NCBI RefSeq assembly: GCF_035621455.1
Contig: NZ_CP141822.1
Coordinates: 806,001-870,000, forward strand
Source of the DNA: Vibrio natriegens NBRC 15636 = ATCC 14048 = DSM 759
GTDB taxonomy: Bacteria > Pseudomonadota > Gammaproteobacteria > Enterobacterales > Vibrionaceae
Direction: 5' to 3'
DNA length: 64,000 nt
The translations under genes and the position numbers were made by a program. Under the pieces are notes generated by a model that worked only from the letters and a program-made list of their open reading frames with translations, had not been told where the DNA came from and ran no database searches. Of this stretch, positions 1 through 8,964 are shown in pieces. Position 1 is the first letter of the stretch, and every line of letters begins with the position of its first letter.

Positions 1-24
1 TCAATAAGGATAAGGAGGTAGCGT

Positions 25-732
25 ATGGCCGGATTTAACAACGTTGGTCAAAGCGGCTTGTCCTACATCGACCAGCTCAAAAGCCTACAAGAGAACAAAA
101 AAGCGGAAGAGAGCACAGGTAAGCAGGACCTGAAACAGGAAGACTTCCTATCTTTGCTCACCAAGCAATTGTCTCAGCAGGACCCGTTTAAGCCAGTCAG
201 CAATGACCAGATGATCGCGCAGATGGCGTCATTTGCGACCGTTGATGGCATCGGCAAAATGAACACTCAATTTGAGAGTTTGAACTCGTCGATGACATCG
301 AACCAAGCATTACAGGCTTCTTCTCTGGTTGGGCGCGATGTGTTGGTCCCAGGCGCTGCGGGTGTGAAGCAAGACGAAGCCCCAATGGCAGCCATGGTTA
401 AGCTTTCGCAGTCTATCGACAATTTATTTGTTCGTGTCGAAAACGAGGCTGGCCAACTGGTTCGTACTTTTGAGGTAGGGGCGAAACCAGCTGGTGACAC
501 CCGTGTACTCTGGGACGGTAATGATGAAAGCGGGAATCCATTGCCTGCCGGTAAATACAAAGTGAAAGCATCTGGCTTAGTTGATGGGGCGTCGCAAGAG
601 TTCCCAGTCTCCACTTATGCCAATGTAAACAGCGTATTACTCGGTAAGGGTGACGGAAACGTATTACTTAATCTGGCGGGTTTTGAATCGCCAGTTCGAC
701 TTGCAGAAGTATTGGAAGTCGGCAAAGCGTAA
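25..732 (+). CDS. flgD: Flagellar hook-capping (hook assembly scaffold) protein FlgD
   Basis: FlgD forms a temporary cap at the tip of the growing hook, lets FlgE subunits polymerise, and is then displaced by hook-associated protein 1. The 235-aa product has the conserved FlgD N-terminal block (residues about 31-80, with EDFLSLLTKQLSQQDP and a Q-M-A-S-F segment) and the Ig/Tudor-like C-terminal half (about 140-190, with LWDGND..G..LPAGKY). Length is normal for the family. The start is set by AAGGAGG seven bases upstream. It lies 31 bases before flgE, so flgD-flgE are the tail of a flgBCDE-type operon whose head is outside the window. Confidence 0.97.
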   Translation: MAGFNNVGQSGLSYIDQLKSLQENKKAEESTGKQDLKQEDFLSLLTKQLSQQDPFKPVSNDQMIAQMASFATVDGIGKMNTQFESLNSSMTSNQALQASSLVGRDVLVPGAAGVKQDEAPMAAMVKLSQSIDNLFVRVENEAGQLVRTFEVGAKPAGDTRVLWDGNDESGNPLPAGKYKVKASGLVDGASQEFPVSTYANVNSVLLGKGDGNVLLNLAGFESPVRLAEVLEVGKA

Positions 733-763
733 CGCATAACACGCGAGATCAGGAGACTTTGGA

Positions 764-2095
764 ATGTCATATGTATCTTTAAGCGGTTTGTCCGCCGCTC
801 AATTGGATTTAAACACCACCAGTAACAACATTGCGAACGCCAATACGTATGGCTTTAAAGAGTCTCGTGCCGAGTTTGCGGATGTCTACTCAAACTCTTT
901 GTTCACCAACGCCAAAACCACACCGGGTGGTGGTGTTCAGGCTGGCCAGGTTGCTCAGCAATTCCACGAAGGTTCAAGTGTTTACACCAATAACCCGATG
1001 GATTTGCGTGTATCAGGAACGGGCTTCTTCGCCGTGGCGAAAGATCGTCTCGTGCCGCAGCAAAATGAAATGACACGTAACGGTGCATTTCATCTGAACA
1101 GAGACAACTACATGGTAACGGCGAACGATGAGTTTCTGCTTGGTTATGAGGTAAATCCAGACTCTGGTGAGGTGTCATCTTACGAGCCACAGCCAATCAA
1201 TATTCCTGCCGAGTTTGGTAAGCCAAAACAAACGGCGAACATTGAAGTGGGCGTAAACTTACCTGCTAATGGTGATTTGAAAGATCCGACTCAGTTTGAT
1301 TTTTCTGATCCAGATACTTACAACCGTTCAACGTCTTCAACCATTTACGACTCAATGGGTCAGTCTTACAAGTTGACCACTTACTACCTGAAAGACCAGA
1401 CTCAGCCGAATACCTGGAATACCTATTACACGGTAACGGACAAAGATGGTGAGAAGCCGGTTAACATTGCTCAAGGTGATGCAACAACCGCATCTGGCCA
1501 TGTTGGTCACACGATGAGGTTCAACAATGATGGTACTCTGGCGAGCCTAAACGGTGGCAACCCTATTCGCTCAGTGGCGTTAGGTGCTTCGGTTGGTGAA
1601 GGTGGTGCGGCGGCAGAAAATGCCGGTATCAATCTTAACGGCGCTGATCCGATGCAAACTCTGAACTTTGGTTTAGATGCATCAACTCAGTTTGCGGCGC
1701 CATTTGAACTGACCAAATTTGATGAAGATGGTGCTACGACGGGTTTCTTGACCAAAGTTGACTTTGATGAAAACGGCAGCGTGTTGGGCACATACTCAAA
1801 CGGTGAAAACGTCACCCTGGGCCGCGTTGCGCTCGTCCGTGTTCCTAACGAACAAGGTCTGGATAAAAAAGGCGGCACTCAGTGGGATTCAACTCAGTTC
1901 TCTGGTGACAAAATCTGGGGCGAATCCAATAAAGGTTCGTTTGGTACCCTTAATAACGGCGTACTGGAGCAGTCAAACATTGACATGACTCAGGAGCTGG
2001 TGGATCTGATTTCGGCTCAGCGTAACTTCCAGGCTAACTCGCGTTCGCTAGAAGTGCATAACCAGCTACAACAAAATATTCTGCAGATCCGCTAA
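764..2095 (+). CDS. flgE: Flagellar hook protein FlgE
   Basis: FlgE polymerises into the curved hook that joins rod to filament. The 443-aa protein carries the two terminal axial-protein blocks: N-terminal residues 1-40 (LSGLSAAQLDLNTTSNNIAN, then YGFKESRAEF) and a C-terminal coiled-coil heptad block ending LEVHNQLQQNILQIR. The variable middle (about 90-380) forms the exposed domains. A Shine-Dalgarno-like AGGAGA precedes the ATG. It is probably the last gene of its transcript: a strong hairpin follows the stop codon, and the next gene has its own -24/-12 promoter. Confidence 0.97.
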   Translation: MSYVSLSGLSAAQLDLNTTSNNIANANTYGFKESRAEFADVYSNSLFTNAKTTPGGGVQAGQVAQQFHEGSSVYTNNPMDLRVSGTGFFAVAKDRLVPQQNEMTRNGAFHLNRDNYMVTANDEFLLGYEVNPDSGEVSSYEPQPINIPAEFGKPKQTANIEVGVNLPANGDLKDPTQFDFSDPDTYNRSTSSTIYDSMGQSYKLTTYYLKDQTQPNTWNTYYTVTDKDGEKPVNIAQGDATTASGHVGHTMRFNNDGTLASLNGGNPIRSVALGASVGEGGAAAENAGINLNGADPMQTLNFGLDASTQFAAPFELTKFDEDGATTGFLTKVDFDENGSVLGTYSNGENVTLGRVALVRVPNEQGLDKKGGTQWDSTQFSGDKIWGESNKGSFGTLNNGVLEQSNIDMTQELVDLISAQRNFQANSRSLEVHNQLQQNILQIR

Positions 2096-2119
2096 ATCGC
2101 GAGCCGGATAATCTGCTTT

Positions 2120-2158
2120 ATCAAGTGACGCTGCTCGGCAGCTCACTTGATTACTTTA
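2120..2158 (+). terminator. Hairpin after flgE, probable terminator of the flgB-E transcript
   Basis: ATCAAGTGA (2120-2128) pairs with TCACTTGAT (2143-2151). Directly inside, GCTGC pairs with GCAGC around a TCG loop, so only C2129 is bulged and the stem has 14 pairs. The tail is T-rich (ATTACTTTATG) but not a clean T-run, so termination may be partial. Confidence 0.6.
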
Positions 2159-2343
2159 TGACATTCATCAGATGCTTAGCCCTAAAAGTCTTCACTTTGG
2201 GCTAGGTATTATTTGATCTCTACGTTGCCGCCATTGCCGCTCAGAGAATCAAAAACTTGCCTCTTTCCGGATTTATCCTCGAAAATTTTCCTTTATCTGG
2301 TTCGTTTTTAAATCATATCGTTGAATATTAAGTGTATTTTATT

Positions 2344-2359
2344 TTGGCATAAGTATTGC
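2344..2359 (+). promoter_or_regulatory. Sigma-54 (-24/-12) promoter for flgFGHIJ
   Basis: TTGGCATAAGTATTGC matches the RpoN consensus TTGGCAC-N5-TTGC, with the invariant GG (2346-2347) and GC (2358-2359) exactly 12 bases apart. It lies 38 bases before the flgF start. Middle flagellar genes in Vibrio are known RpoN/FlrC targets, so position and match agree. Confidence 0.8.
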
Positions 2360-2397
2360 TTTTACTCTCAAGTACAGAGGACTTTAGGGAGTAATTT

Positions 2398-3147
2398 ATG
2401 GATCGCGCACTGTTTCTCGCAATGAGCGGCGCCAAGCAAAACATGCAGGCTCTGCAATTGCGTGCCAACAACCTGGCCAACGTGAGCACCACGGGTTTTC
2501 GTGCGGATTTGGCACAGGCTCGTTCGATGCAAGCGTATGGAGAAGGGCTCCCTTCACGTGTGTTTAGCATGACTGAGCGTCCGGGACATAACTTTGCTCA
2601 AGGCAGTGTGATCACCACTGGCCGCGATTTGGATATTACTATCGAAGGCAGCGGTTGGTTGTCTGTTTTAGACCACACGGGCAAAGAAGGGTTGACCCGT
2701 AACGGCAACTTAAAAGTCGATCAAAATGGCTTGCTGACTAATGCGAGTGGCCATGCCGTATTGGGTGAGAATGACGCCCCGATTACTTTACCTATCCCTC
2801 TATCTAAAATTGAAATCGGTCGTGACGGCACCATCTCTGTACTTCCACAAGGTGCTCCAGCAGAAGAATTACAAGTGGTTGATCGTATCAAGCTTGTGAA
2901 AACTGACGACCGCAATTTATTTAAAGACACCAATGGCTTATTTCGCCATAAAACTCCAAACCAGCCTTACGAAGCAGACGCAACCATCGGCATCCAGACC
3001 GGTGCTATTGAAGGAAGTAACGTCAATGCCGTGGGTGAAATGACGGCATTGATTGACCTTCAGCGTCAGTTTGAAATGCAAGTCAAGATGATGAGTACCG
3101 CTGAAGAGATGGACAAGTCTTCAGATTCACTGCTTCGTATGAGTTAA
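2398..3147 (+). CDS. flgF: Flagellar proximal rod protein FlgF
   Basis: FlgF is one of the rod proteins that carry torque through the periplasm. The 249-aa product has the axial N-terminal block (MDRALFLAMSGAKQNMQALQ, then NNLANVSTTGFRADL) and the C-terminal helix block (NVNAVGEMTALIDLQRQFEMQ). Length is typical. GGGAG lies shortly before the ATG. It starts a second flagellar operon (flgF-flgJ) behind its own sigma-54 promoter and is 18 bases from flgG. Confidence 0.97.
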   Translation: MDRALFLAMSGAKQNMQALQLRANNLANVSTTGFRADLAQARSMQAYGEGLPSRVFSMTERPGHNFAQGSVITTGRDLDITIEGSGWLSVLDHTGKEGLTRNGNLKVDQNGLLTNASGHAVLGENDAPITLPIPLSKIEIGRDGTISVLPQGAPAEELQVVDRIKLVKTDDRNLFKDTNGLFRHKTPNQPYEADATIGIQTGAIEGSNVNAVGEMTALIDLQRQFEMQVKMMSTAEEMDKSSDSLLRMS

Positions 3148-3165
3148 CAGAGTTAGAGGTTCACA

Positions 3166-3954
3166 ATGCATCCAGCACTATGGGTTAGTAAAACCGGTTT
3201 AGACGCCCAACAAACCAACATCGCAACGATTTCAAACAACCTGGCGAACGCCTCAACGGTTGGCTACAAAAAAAGCCGTGCCGTATTTGAAGACTTGTTT
3301 TATCAGAACATTAACCAGCCAGGCGGTCAGTCTTCTCAGAACACAGAATTACCAAGTGGTTTGATGTTGGGTGCCGGTTCTAAAGTGGTTGCCACGCAAA
3401 AAGTGCACACCCATGGTAACGCGCAAACGACCACGAATGCGCTGGATATGATGGTGGAAGGCGATGGTTTCTTTCAGGTGACTTTGCCGGATGGCAACAT
3501 CGGTTATACGCGTAATGGTCAATTCACGCTCAATGGTGAAGGTACGCTAGTGACGTCAGGCTCTGGTTACCCGGTAGAGCCAGAAATCGTCATTCCTGAA
3601 GACGCAATCTCAATCACTGTGGGTACGGACGGTGAAGTGTCAGTTCGCGTTCGTGGTCAGCAAGACAACCAAGTCGTCGGTCAGCTCACCATTACCGATT
3701 TCGTCAACCCGGGAGGTTTAGAGCCAATTGGTCAGAACCTTTATTTGCCGACTGGCGCGAGTGGTGACCCACAAGAAGGGGTACCAGGGCTGGACGGTTT
3801 GGGTGAAATTCGCCAATCCATGCTTGAAGCTTCGAACGTTAACGTGACCGAAGAGTTGGTCAATATGATCGAAGCGCAGCGTGTGTATGAAATGAACTCT
3901 AAAGTGATTTCATCCGTCGATAAGATGATGAGCTTCGTGAACCAGCAGCTGTAA
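3166..3954 (+). CDS. flgG: Flagellar distal rod protein FlgG
   Basis: FlgG builds the distal rod that the L and P rings surround. The 262-aa protein shows the diagnostic start MHPALWVSKTGLDAQQTNIA with NNLANASTVGYKKSRAVF, a central GDGFFQV..PDG..GYTR block (about 100-120), and the C-terminal SNVNVTEELVNMIEAQRVYE signature shared by rod and hook proteins. Length matches the usual 260-262 residues. AGAGG precedes the ATG, and it is co-directional and closely spaced with flgF and flgH. Confidence 0.98.
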   Translation: MHPALWVSKTGLDAQQTNIATISNNLANASTVGYKKSRAVFEDLFYQNINQPGGQSSQNTELPSGLMLGAGSKVVATQKVHTHGNAQTTTNALDMMVEGDGFFQVTLPDGNIGYTRNGQFTLNGEGTLVTSGSGYPVEPEIVIPEDAISITVGTDGEVSVRVRGQQDNQVVGQLTITDFVNPGGLEPIGQNLYLPTGASGDPQEGVPGLDGLGEIRQSMLEASNVNVTEELVNMIEAQRVYEMNSKVISSVDKMMSFVNQQL

Positions 3955-3984
3955 CGCTTAAGCATCGAGATTAAGGATCTTATG

Positions 3985-4761
3985 ATGAAACGTATTTACC
4001 TGCTTGCACTTATTAGCACCATGTCTGGTTGTGCCATGCTAGAGCCAATTGAAACCGATGAAGTCTCTCAAGCAACCACGGTGGTTGATGCCGTTGAAGG
4101 CGATAAATCAGAAGACAGCAGCGGCATTGTAGACACTTTACGTGGCAGAACTGATCCGGTGGCTGGCGATCCTGCGTGGGCTCCAATTCATCCAAAACAG
4201 AAACCGGAACACTATGCTGCGGCAACCGGGTCATTATTCAGTCCAGAGCACATTACCGATCTTTACGACGACTCCAAACCTCGAGGTATTGGTGACATCA
4301 TCACTGTAACGTTAGATGAAACCACGAGCGCGACTAAGAGTGCTAACGCGGATTTGTCGAAAAGTAATGATTCGACCATGGACCCGTTATCAGTTGGTGG
4401 GCAAGAGCTGCAAATCGGCGGCAATTACAACTTTTCTTATGACTTAAACAGCAGTAACAGCTTTGTGGGTGATTCGTCAGCGAAACAGAGTAACAGCATC
4501 AGCGGTTACATTACTGTCGAAGTGATTGAAGTACTTGCCAACGGTAATCTGGTTATCCGTGGCGAGAAGTGGATGACCCTGAATACGGGCGATGAGTACA
4601 TTCGCTTAAGTGGCACCATTCGCCCTGACGACATTAATTTTGACAATACGATTGCTTCCAACCGGGTATCGAATGCCCGCATTCAGTATTCAGGCACCGG
4701 ATTGCAACAAGATATGCAAGAGCCTGGCTTCTTGGCACGATTCTTTAATGTAGCGCTTTAA
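3985..4761 (+). CDS. flgH: Flagellar L-ring lipoprotein FlgH
   Basis: FlgH assembles the outer-membrane L ring. The 258-aa product begins with a lipoprotein signal ([16 protein letters not shown]), predicting lipidation of Cys16. It then has the FlgH body, with [13 protein letters not shown] near residue 95 and the C-terminal [10 protein letters not shown] block. An in-frame ATG lies one codon earlier; I prefer the second ATG because AAGGA is seven bases before it instead of four. It sits between flgG and flgI in the rod/ring operon. Confidence 0.96.
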   Translation: MKRIYLLALISTMSGCAMLEPIETDEVSQATTVVDAVEGDKSEDSSGIVDTLRGRTDPVAGDPAWAPIHPKQKPEHYAAATGSLFSPEHITDLYDDSKPRGIGDIITVTLDETTSATKSANADLSKSNDSTMDPLSVGGQELQIGGNYNFSYDLNSSNSFVGDSSAKQSNSISGYITVEVIEVLANGNLVIRGEKWMTLNTGDEYIRLSGTIRPDDINFDNTIASNRVSNARIQYSGTGLQQDMQEPGFLARFFNVAL

Positions 4762-4803
4762 GGTGCCGTACTGCGGCAATTTAATTGCGAGAGATAGGTA
4801 AGC

Positions 4804-5895
4804 ATGAAAAAAATCTTTTTACTCCTACTGAGCGCTGCGCTGTTTTCAACTGCTGCTCAAGCCGCACGTATCAAAGACGTCGCGCAAGTGGCAGGGGTAC
4901 GTAGCAACCAACTTGTAGGTTATGGTTTAGTTTCAGGCTTGCCGGGTACTGGGGAGTCTAACCCGTTTACGGAACAAAGCTTCGCGGCCATGCTGCAAAA
5001 CTTCGGCATTCAACTGCCGCCGGGTACCAAGCCAAAAATCAAAAACGTTGCCGCTGTGATGGTAACGGCAACATTGCCGCCTTTTTCTAAGCCAGGTCAG
5101 CAAGTAGACGTCACGGTGTCATCCATCGGAAGCGCGAAAAGCCTGCGTGGTGGCACGCTACTGCAAACCTTCTTAAAAGGTTTAGATGGCCAGGTGTATG
5201 CTGTTGCACAAGGTAATTTGGTCGTTAGTGGCTTCAGTGCGGAAGGTGCCGATGGCTCAAAGATTGTCGGTAATAACCCAACCGTCGGTCTTATCTCTAG
5301 TGGTGCGACGGTAGAGCGTGAAATTCCTAACCCTTTTGGCCGTGGCGACTACATCACTTTCAACTTGCTAGAGTCTGATTTCACCACGGCGCAACGCATG
5401 GCCGATGCGGTTAATAATTTCCTAGGGCCTCAAATGGCGAGTCCGGTCGATGCGACATCCGTTCGTGTGCGCGCGCCGCGAGATGTGAGCCAGCGCGTAG
5501 CGTTTCTGTCTGCGATTGAAAATCTGGAATTCGACCCAGCGGATAGTGCCGCAAAAATCATCGTAAATTCCCGTACGGGTACCATCGTTGTCGGCAAGCA
5601 TGTGCGCCTTAAGCCAGCTGCTGTGACGCACGGTGGTATGACGGTATCCATTAAAGAAAACCTCAGTGTGAGTCAGCCGAATGCCTTCTCGGGCGGCCAG
5701 ACGGTAGTTGTTCCGGATTCTGACATTGAAGTGAACGAAGAGCAGGGCAAGATGTTCAAGTTTGAGCCGGGTCTGACGCTGGACGATTTGGTTCGCGCAG
5801 TCAATGAAGTCGGCGCTGCGCCTTCAGACTTGATGGCTATCTTACAGGCATTAAAGCAAGCTGGTGCGATTGAAGGCCAGTTGATCATCATCTAA
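4804..5895 (+). CDS. flgI: Flagellar P-ring protein FlgI
   Basis: FlgI forms the periplasmic P ring, the bushing around the rod in the peptidoglycan layer. The 363-aa precursor has a Sec signal peptide ([20 protein letters not shown], cleavage after AQA, residue 20). The mature part begins [21 protein letters not shown], the family hallmark. The C-terminus ([20 protein letters not shown]) is also typical. Length is normal, and it is followed 17 bases later by flgJ. Confidence 0.98.
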   Translation: MKKIFLLLLSAALFSTAAQAARIKDVAQVAGVRSNQLVGYGLVSGLPGTGESNPFTEQSFAAMLQNFGIQLPPGTKPKIKNVAAVMVTATLPPFSKPGQQVDVTVSSIGSAKSLRGGTLLQTFLKGLDGQVYAVAQGNLVVSGFSAEGADGSKIVGNNPTVGLISSGATVEREIPNPFGRGDYITFNLLESDFTTAQRMADAVNNFLGPQMASPVDATSVRVRAPRDVSQRVAFLSAIENLEFDPADSAAKIIVNSRTGTIVVGKHVRLKPAAVTHGGMTVSIKENLSVSQPNAFSGGQTVVVPDSDIEVNEEQGKMFKFEPGLTLDDLVRAVNEVGAAPSDLMAILQALKQAGAIEGQLIII

Positions 5896-5912
5896 GTCGT
5901 TAGGAGGCGGCA

Positions 5913-6857
5913 ATGATTAAGAATCCTAACGATATCGGTTTTATCCACGACATCAGCTCACTCGATACTCTAAGACAAAAAGCCGTCAAAGAGGGCAAAG
6001 ATGGTGAGCACGAAGCCTTGCGTGCAGCAGCGCGTCAGTTCGAATCCATTTTTACCTCAATGATGCTCAAGTCGATGCGTGAAGCAAACGAAGGTTTCGA
6101 GTCGAACTTCATGAACAGTCAGAACGAAAAGTTTTACCGTCAGATGTTGGACGAGCAGATGGCAAGTGAACTGAGTGCTTCGGGCTCAATGGGCCTCGCA
6201 GATATGATTGTCGCTCAGCTGACAGCAGGACAGGGCGGCGATAAGAGTGAAACTGCTGTGCGTGATGCGGCAAATAATGCCGTGGAGTATCGCCGTGTTG
6301 ACCCGAAAAAAGCACGTGAAACAGAGCAGCGTTTGATTGAATCTGGCGAGTTAGAACGTCCAAACCGTACTCTAGCTGACACTCAAACACCGACTCGATT
6401 TGACTCTCCAGAATCTTTTGTCAGTTCAATGAAGCCTTATGCAGAAAAGGCAGCTAAAGCGTTAGGGGTTGAGCCATCTCTGCTTCTTGCTCAAGCCGCG
6501 TTAGAAACAGGCTGGGGACAAAAAGTAGTTAAGAACGCACGTGGCAGCAGCAACAATCTGTTTAATATCAAAGCGGATCGCAGTTGGCAGGGGGAGAAAG
6601 TCACCACTCAGACATTAGAGTTTCATGACAATACGCCAGTGAAAGAAACGGCCGCGTTCCGCTCGTACTCAAGCTACCAAGACAGCTTCAACGATTACGT
6701 TCGATTCTTAAACGATAATCCGCGTTATGAGGTCGCTCTGCAAAGACGTGGCGATTCCGAATCATTCATTCGTGACATTCAACATGCTGGTTACGCCACT
6801 GACCCTGACTACGCGGATAAAGTTCTGCAAGTGCAGCAGAAAATAGAAAGCATGTAG
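5913..6857 (+). CDS. flgJ: Flagellar rod assembly protein / peptidoglycan hydrolase FlgJ
   Basis: This is a dual-domain FlgJ of 314 aa. The N-terminal domain (about residues 30-100, AARQFESIFTSMMLKSMR ... FYRQMLDEQMA) is the rod-capping scaffold. The C-terminal domain (about 160-314) is a glucosaminidase/muramidase-type domain with LLLAQAALETGWGQ carrying the probable catalytic Glu, and a YSSYQDSFNDY segment. It locally opens the peptidoglycan so the rod can pass. TAGGAGGCGGCA precedes the ATG. It is the last gene of the flgF-J operon, followed by an intrinsic terminator. Confidence 0.97.
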   Translation: MIKNPNDIGFIHDISSLDTLRQKAVKEGKDGEHEALRAAARQFESIFTSMMLKSMREANEGFESNFMNSQNEKFYRQMLDEQMASELSASGSMGLADMIVAQLTAGQGGDKSETAVRDAANNAVEYRRVDPKKARETEQRLIESGELERPNRTLADTQTPTRFDSPESFVSSMKPYAEKAAKALGVEPSLLLAQAALETGWGQKVVKNARGSSNNLFNIKADRSWQGEKVTTQTLEFHDNTPVKETAAFRSYSSYQDSFNDYVRFLNDNPRYEVALQRRGDSESFIRDIQHAGYATDPDYADKVLQVQQKIESM

Positions 6858-6879
6858 CCCCTCGTTGTTTTTTCTCATC

Positions 6880-6913
6880 TTTAAGGCTTGCCATTGTGCA
6901 AGCCTTTATTTTA
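6880..6913 (+). terminator. Rho-independent terminator after flgJ
   Basis: AAGGCTTGC pairs with GCAAGCCTT (9 bp, 6-nt loop), followed by TATTTTAT. It separates the flgF-J transcript from the flgKL promoter just downstream. Confidence 0.8.
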
Positions 6914-6939
6914 TCGATAGTTCCTACTTGTTTCTTTGC

Positions 6940-6955
6940 TTGGCATACCTTTTGC
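6940..6955 (+). promoter_or_regulatory. Sigma-54 (-24/-12) promoter for flgKL
   Basis: TTGGCATACCTTTTGC has the invariant GG and GC dinucleotides 12 bases apart, as RpoN promoters require. It is 55 bases upstream of the flgK ATG and 27 bases downstream of the flgJ terminator, so flgKL form a separate RpoN-dependent unit. Confidence 0.8.
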
Positions 6956-7010
6956 TTTGTTTGTGTAGGCAATCGGACTTTTACCGATTTTTTCGTTTTT
7001 GGGGGCATGT

Positions 7011-8951
7011 ATGGCGTCGGATCTTCTGAATGTAGGTACTCAAAGTGTGCTTACCGCTCAGAGACAATTGAATACCACTGGTCATAACATTTCTAATGTT
7101 AATACAGAGGGTTATAGCCGTCAGTCTGTGGTTCAAGGCACTAACGATCCGCGTCAGTTTGGCGGAGCCACTTATGGCATGGGCGTACATGTGGAAAATG
7201 TTCGCCGCTCTTGGGATCAGTTTGCCGTCAATGAACTCAATATGGCATCGACCAACAATGCCAACAAAACCGATACCCAAGATAATCTCGACATGCTTTC
7301 AGGCATGCTGAGCTCGGTTGCCTCGAAGAAGATCCCTGAAAACCTCAATGAATGGTTTGATGCAGTTAAAACCATGTCTGACACCCCAAATGATTTAGGC
7401 GCGCGTAAAGTGGTGCTTGAGAAGTCAAAGATCTTTTCTGACACATTGAACGATTTCCATGAAACGGTTCGATTACAGTCTGATGTAACCAACAAAAAGT
7501 TGGATATGGGGATAGAGCGCATTAACCAGATCGCGCTGGAGATTCGCGATACTCATCGTCTCATGATGCGTACTCCGGGGCCGCACAATGATCTGATGGA
7601 CCAACATGAGAAGCTGATTAAGGAACTGTCTGAATACACCAAGGTCACGGTTACCCCGCGCAAAAATGCGGAAGGGTTTAACGTCCACATTGGTAATGGC
7701 CACACTTTAGTCTCAGGCACCGAAGCCAGTCAGTTAAAAATGATTGATGGGTATCCAGACGTTCTCCAGAGACGTTTGGCGATGGTGGAAGGTGGCGGCA
7801 TCAAGGCGATTCAATCAGACGACATCGACGGAAAAATGGGTGCTCTTCTCAATATGCGTGACCAGCACATTCCACAGTTACTTGATGAGATGGGCCGATT
7901 GGCTACCGGTTTTTCATACAAAGTGAATCAGCTGCAATCCCAAGGTTTAGACCTAAATGGCAAAATTGGTAAAGAGGTGTTTACCGATATTAACTCGGAA
8001 CTGGTCGCACAATCACGAGTGTTCGCCGCGCCTGACTCTCAGGCAGAAGTCGCGGTTTATGTGGATGATATCTCTGCACTCAAAGGCGGGGAATATACGT
8101 TGCGCTATGATGGCGACCAGTACAGCGTCACGACCCCTAAGGGTGAGCAGCTTAAGCTTGATATCGATCAGTCGGATTCTTCCTTCGTGTTGGACGGTAT
8201 GAACGTTCAAATTGGTGAAGGCCTTGCCACTGGCGAACGTGTACTTTTACGTCCTACCCGCAGCGGTGCCGCCATCATTAAAATGGAAACCAACGACGCA
8301 AAATCCATTGCGGCGCAAAGCTATGAAGCGTCTACCACGTTTGCTCAAGGCAGCGCCAAATTCAAAATTCATGAAGCCGGTGACGTTAGAGAGTTTGAGG
8401 TAACGGTACAGCCTGCGGACGAAAAACATGACAAAGCGTGGCTAAAAATTACCGATAACAAAGGCAATTTATTGTCCGATAACTACGACTATCCGTTGGA
8501 TAAAGACAATCCAATCATCGAAATTTCAGTGCCAAAGAACCATCCGTTGTATAAAAATGGTGATGCAACGATCTTTGAGCTCTCGGAAGGCGCACTGCTG
8601 AACGACAAATTTACGGCCAACTTAGTACCTTCGCCAGGTGGCAACGGCAACTTGAGGAAAATGCAGCAGTTGCAGACTGACAAAATGATGGATGGCCAGT
8701 CAAGCACTCTGATTGATGTTTACCACAATCTAAATACCGAGGTGGGGCTGAAATCGGCAACGGCTAACCGTTTGGCATCGGTTGCTCAGCTGGAACATGA
8801 ATCCGCACAAGAACGTGTAGCGTCCATTTCTGGCGTCAACTTAGATGAAGAAGCCGCCAACATGATGAAATTTCAGCAGGCTTATATGGCGTCGTCACGT
8901 GTGATGCAGGCGGCGAATGATACCTTCAACACCATTTTACAACTGAGGTAA
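7011..8951 (+). CDS. flgK: Flagellar hook-associated protein 1 (HAP1) FlgK
   Basis: FlgK is the first junction protein between hook and filament. The 646-aa product starts MASDLLNVGTQSVLTAQRQL and continues with HNISNVNTEGYSRQ, the axial N-terminal domain. The C-terminal helix block is NLDEEAANMMKFQQAYMASS ending TFNTILQLR. A TTG twelve bases upstream is in frame, but the ATG used here is preceded by a GGGGG Shine-Dalgarno at good spacing and matches the family N-terminus. It is co-transcribed with flgL, whose Shine-Dalgarno overlaps the flgK stop codon. Confidence 0.97.
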   Translation: MASDLLNVGTQSVLTAQRQLNTTGHNISNVNTEGYSRQSVVQGTNDPRQFGGATYGMGVHVENVRRSWDQFAVNELNMASTNNANKTDTQDNLDMLSGMLSSVASKKIPENLNEWFDAVKTMSDTPNDLGARKVVLEKSKIFSDTLNDFHETVRLQSDVTNKKLDMGIERINQIALEIRDTHRLMMRTPGPHNDLMDQHEKLIKELSEYTKVTVTPRKNAEGFNVHIGNGHTLVSGTEASQLKMIDGYPDVLQRRLAMVEGGGIKAIQSDDIDGKMGALLNMRDQHIPQLLDEMGRLATGFSYKVNQLQSQGLDLNGKIGKEVFTDINSELVAQSRVFAAPDSQAEVAVYVDDISALKGGEYTLRYDGDQYSVTTPKGEQLKLDIDQSDSSFVLDGMNVQIGEGLATGERVLLRPTRSGAAIIKMETNDAKSIAAQSYEASTTFAQGSAKFKIHEAGDVREFEVTVQPADEKHDKAWLKITDNKGNLLSDNYDYPLDKDNPIIEISVPKNHPLYKNGDATIFELSEGALLNDKFTANLVPSPGGNGNLRKMQQLQTDKMMDGQSSTLIDVYHNLNTEVGLKSATANRLASVAQLEHESAQERVASISGVNLDEEAANMMKFQQAYMASSRVMQAANDTFNTILQLR

Positions 8952-8964
8952 GGAGAAGAAATAA

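Larger units (their letters stand above)
2096..2397. other. flgE-flgF intergenic region (terminator hairpin plus sigma-54 promoter)
   Basis: About 300 bases without a gene. The first 65 bases after flgE hold a long nested hairpin, followed by a second AGCCC/GGGCT stem at 2178-2203. The distal part is AT-rich and carries a -24/-12 element that would drive flgF. I see no open reading frame of interest here. Confidence 0.7.
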
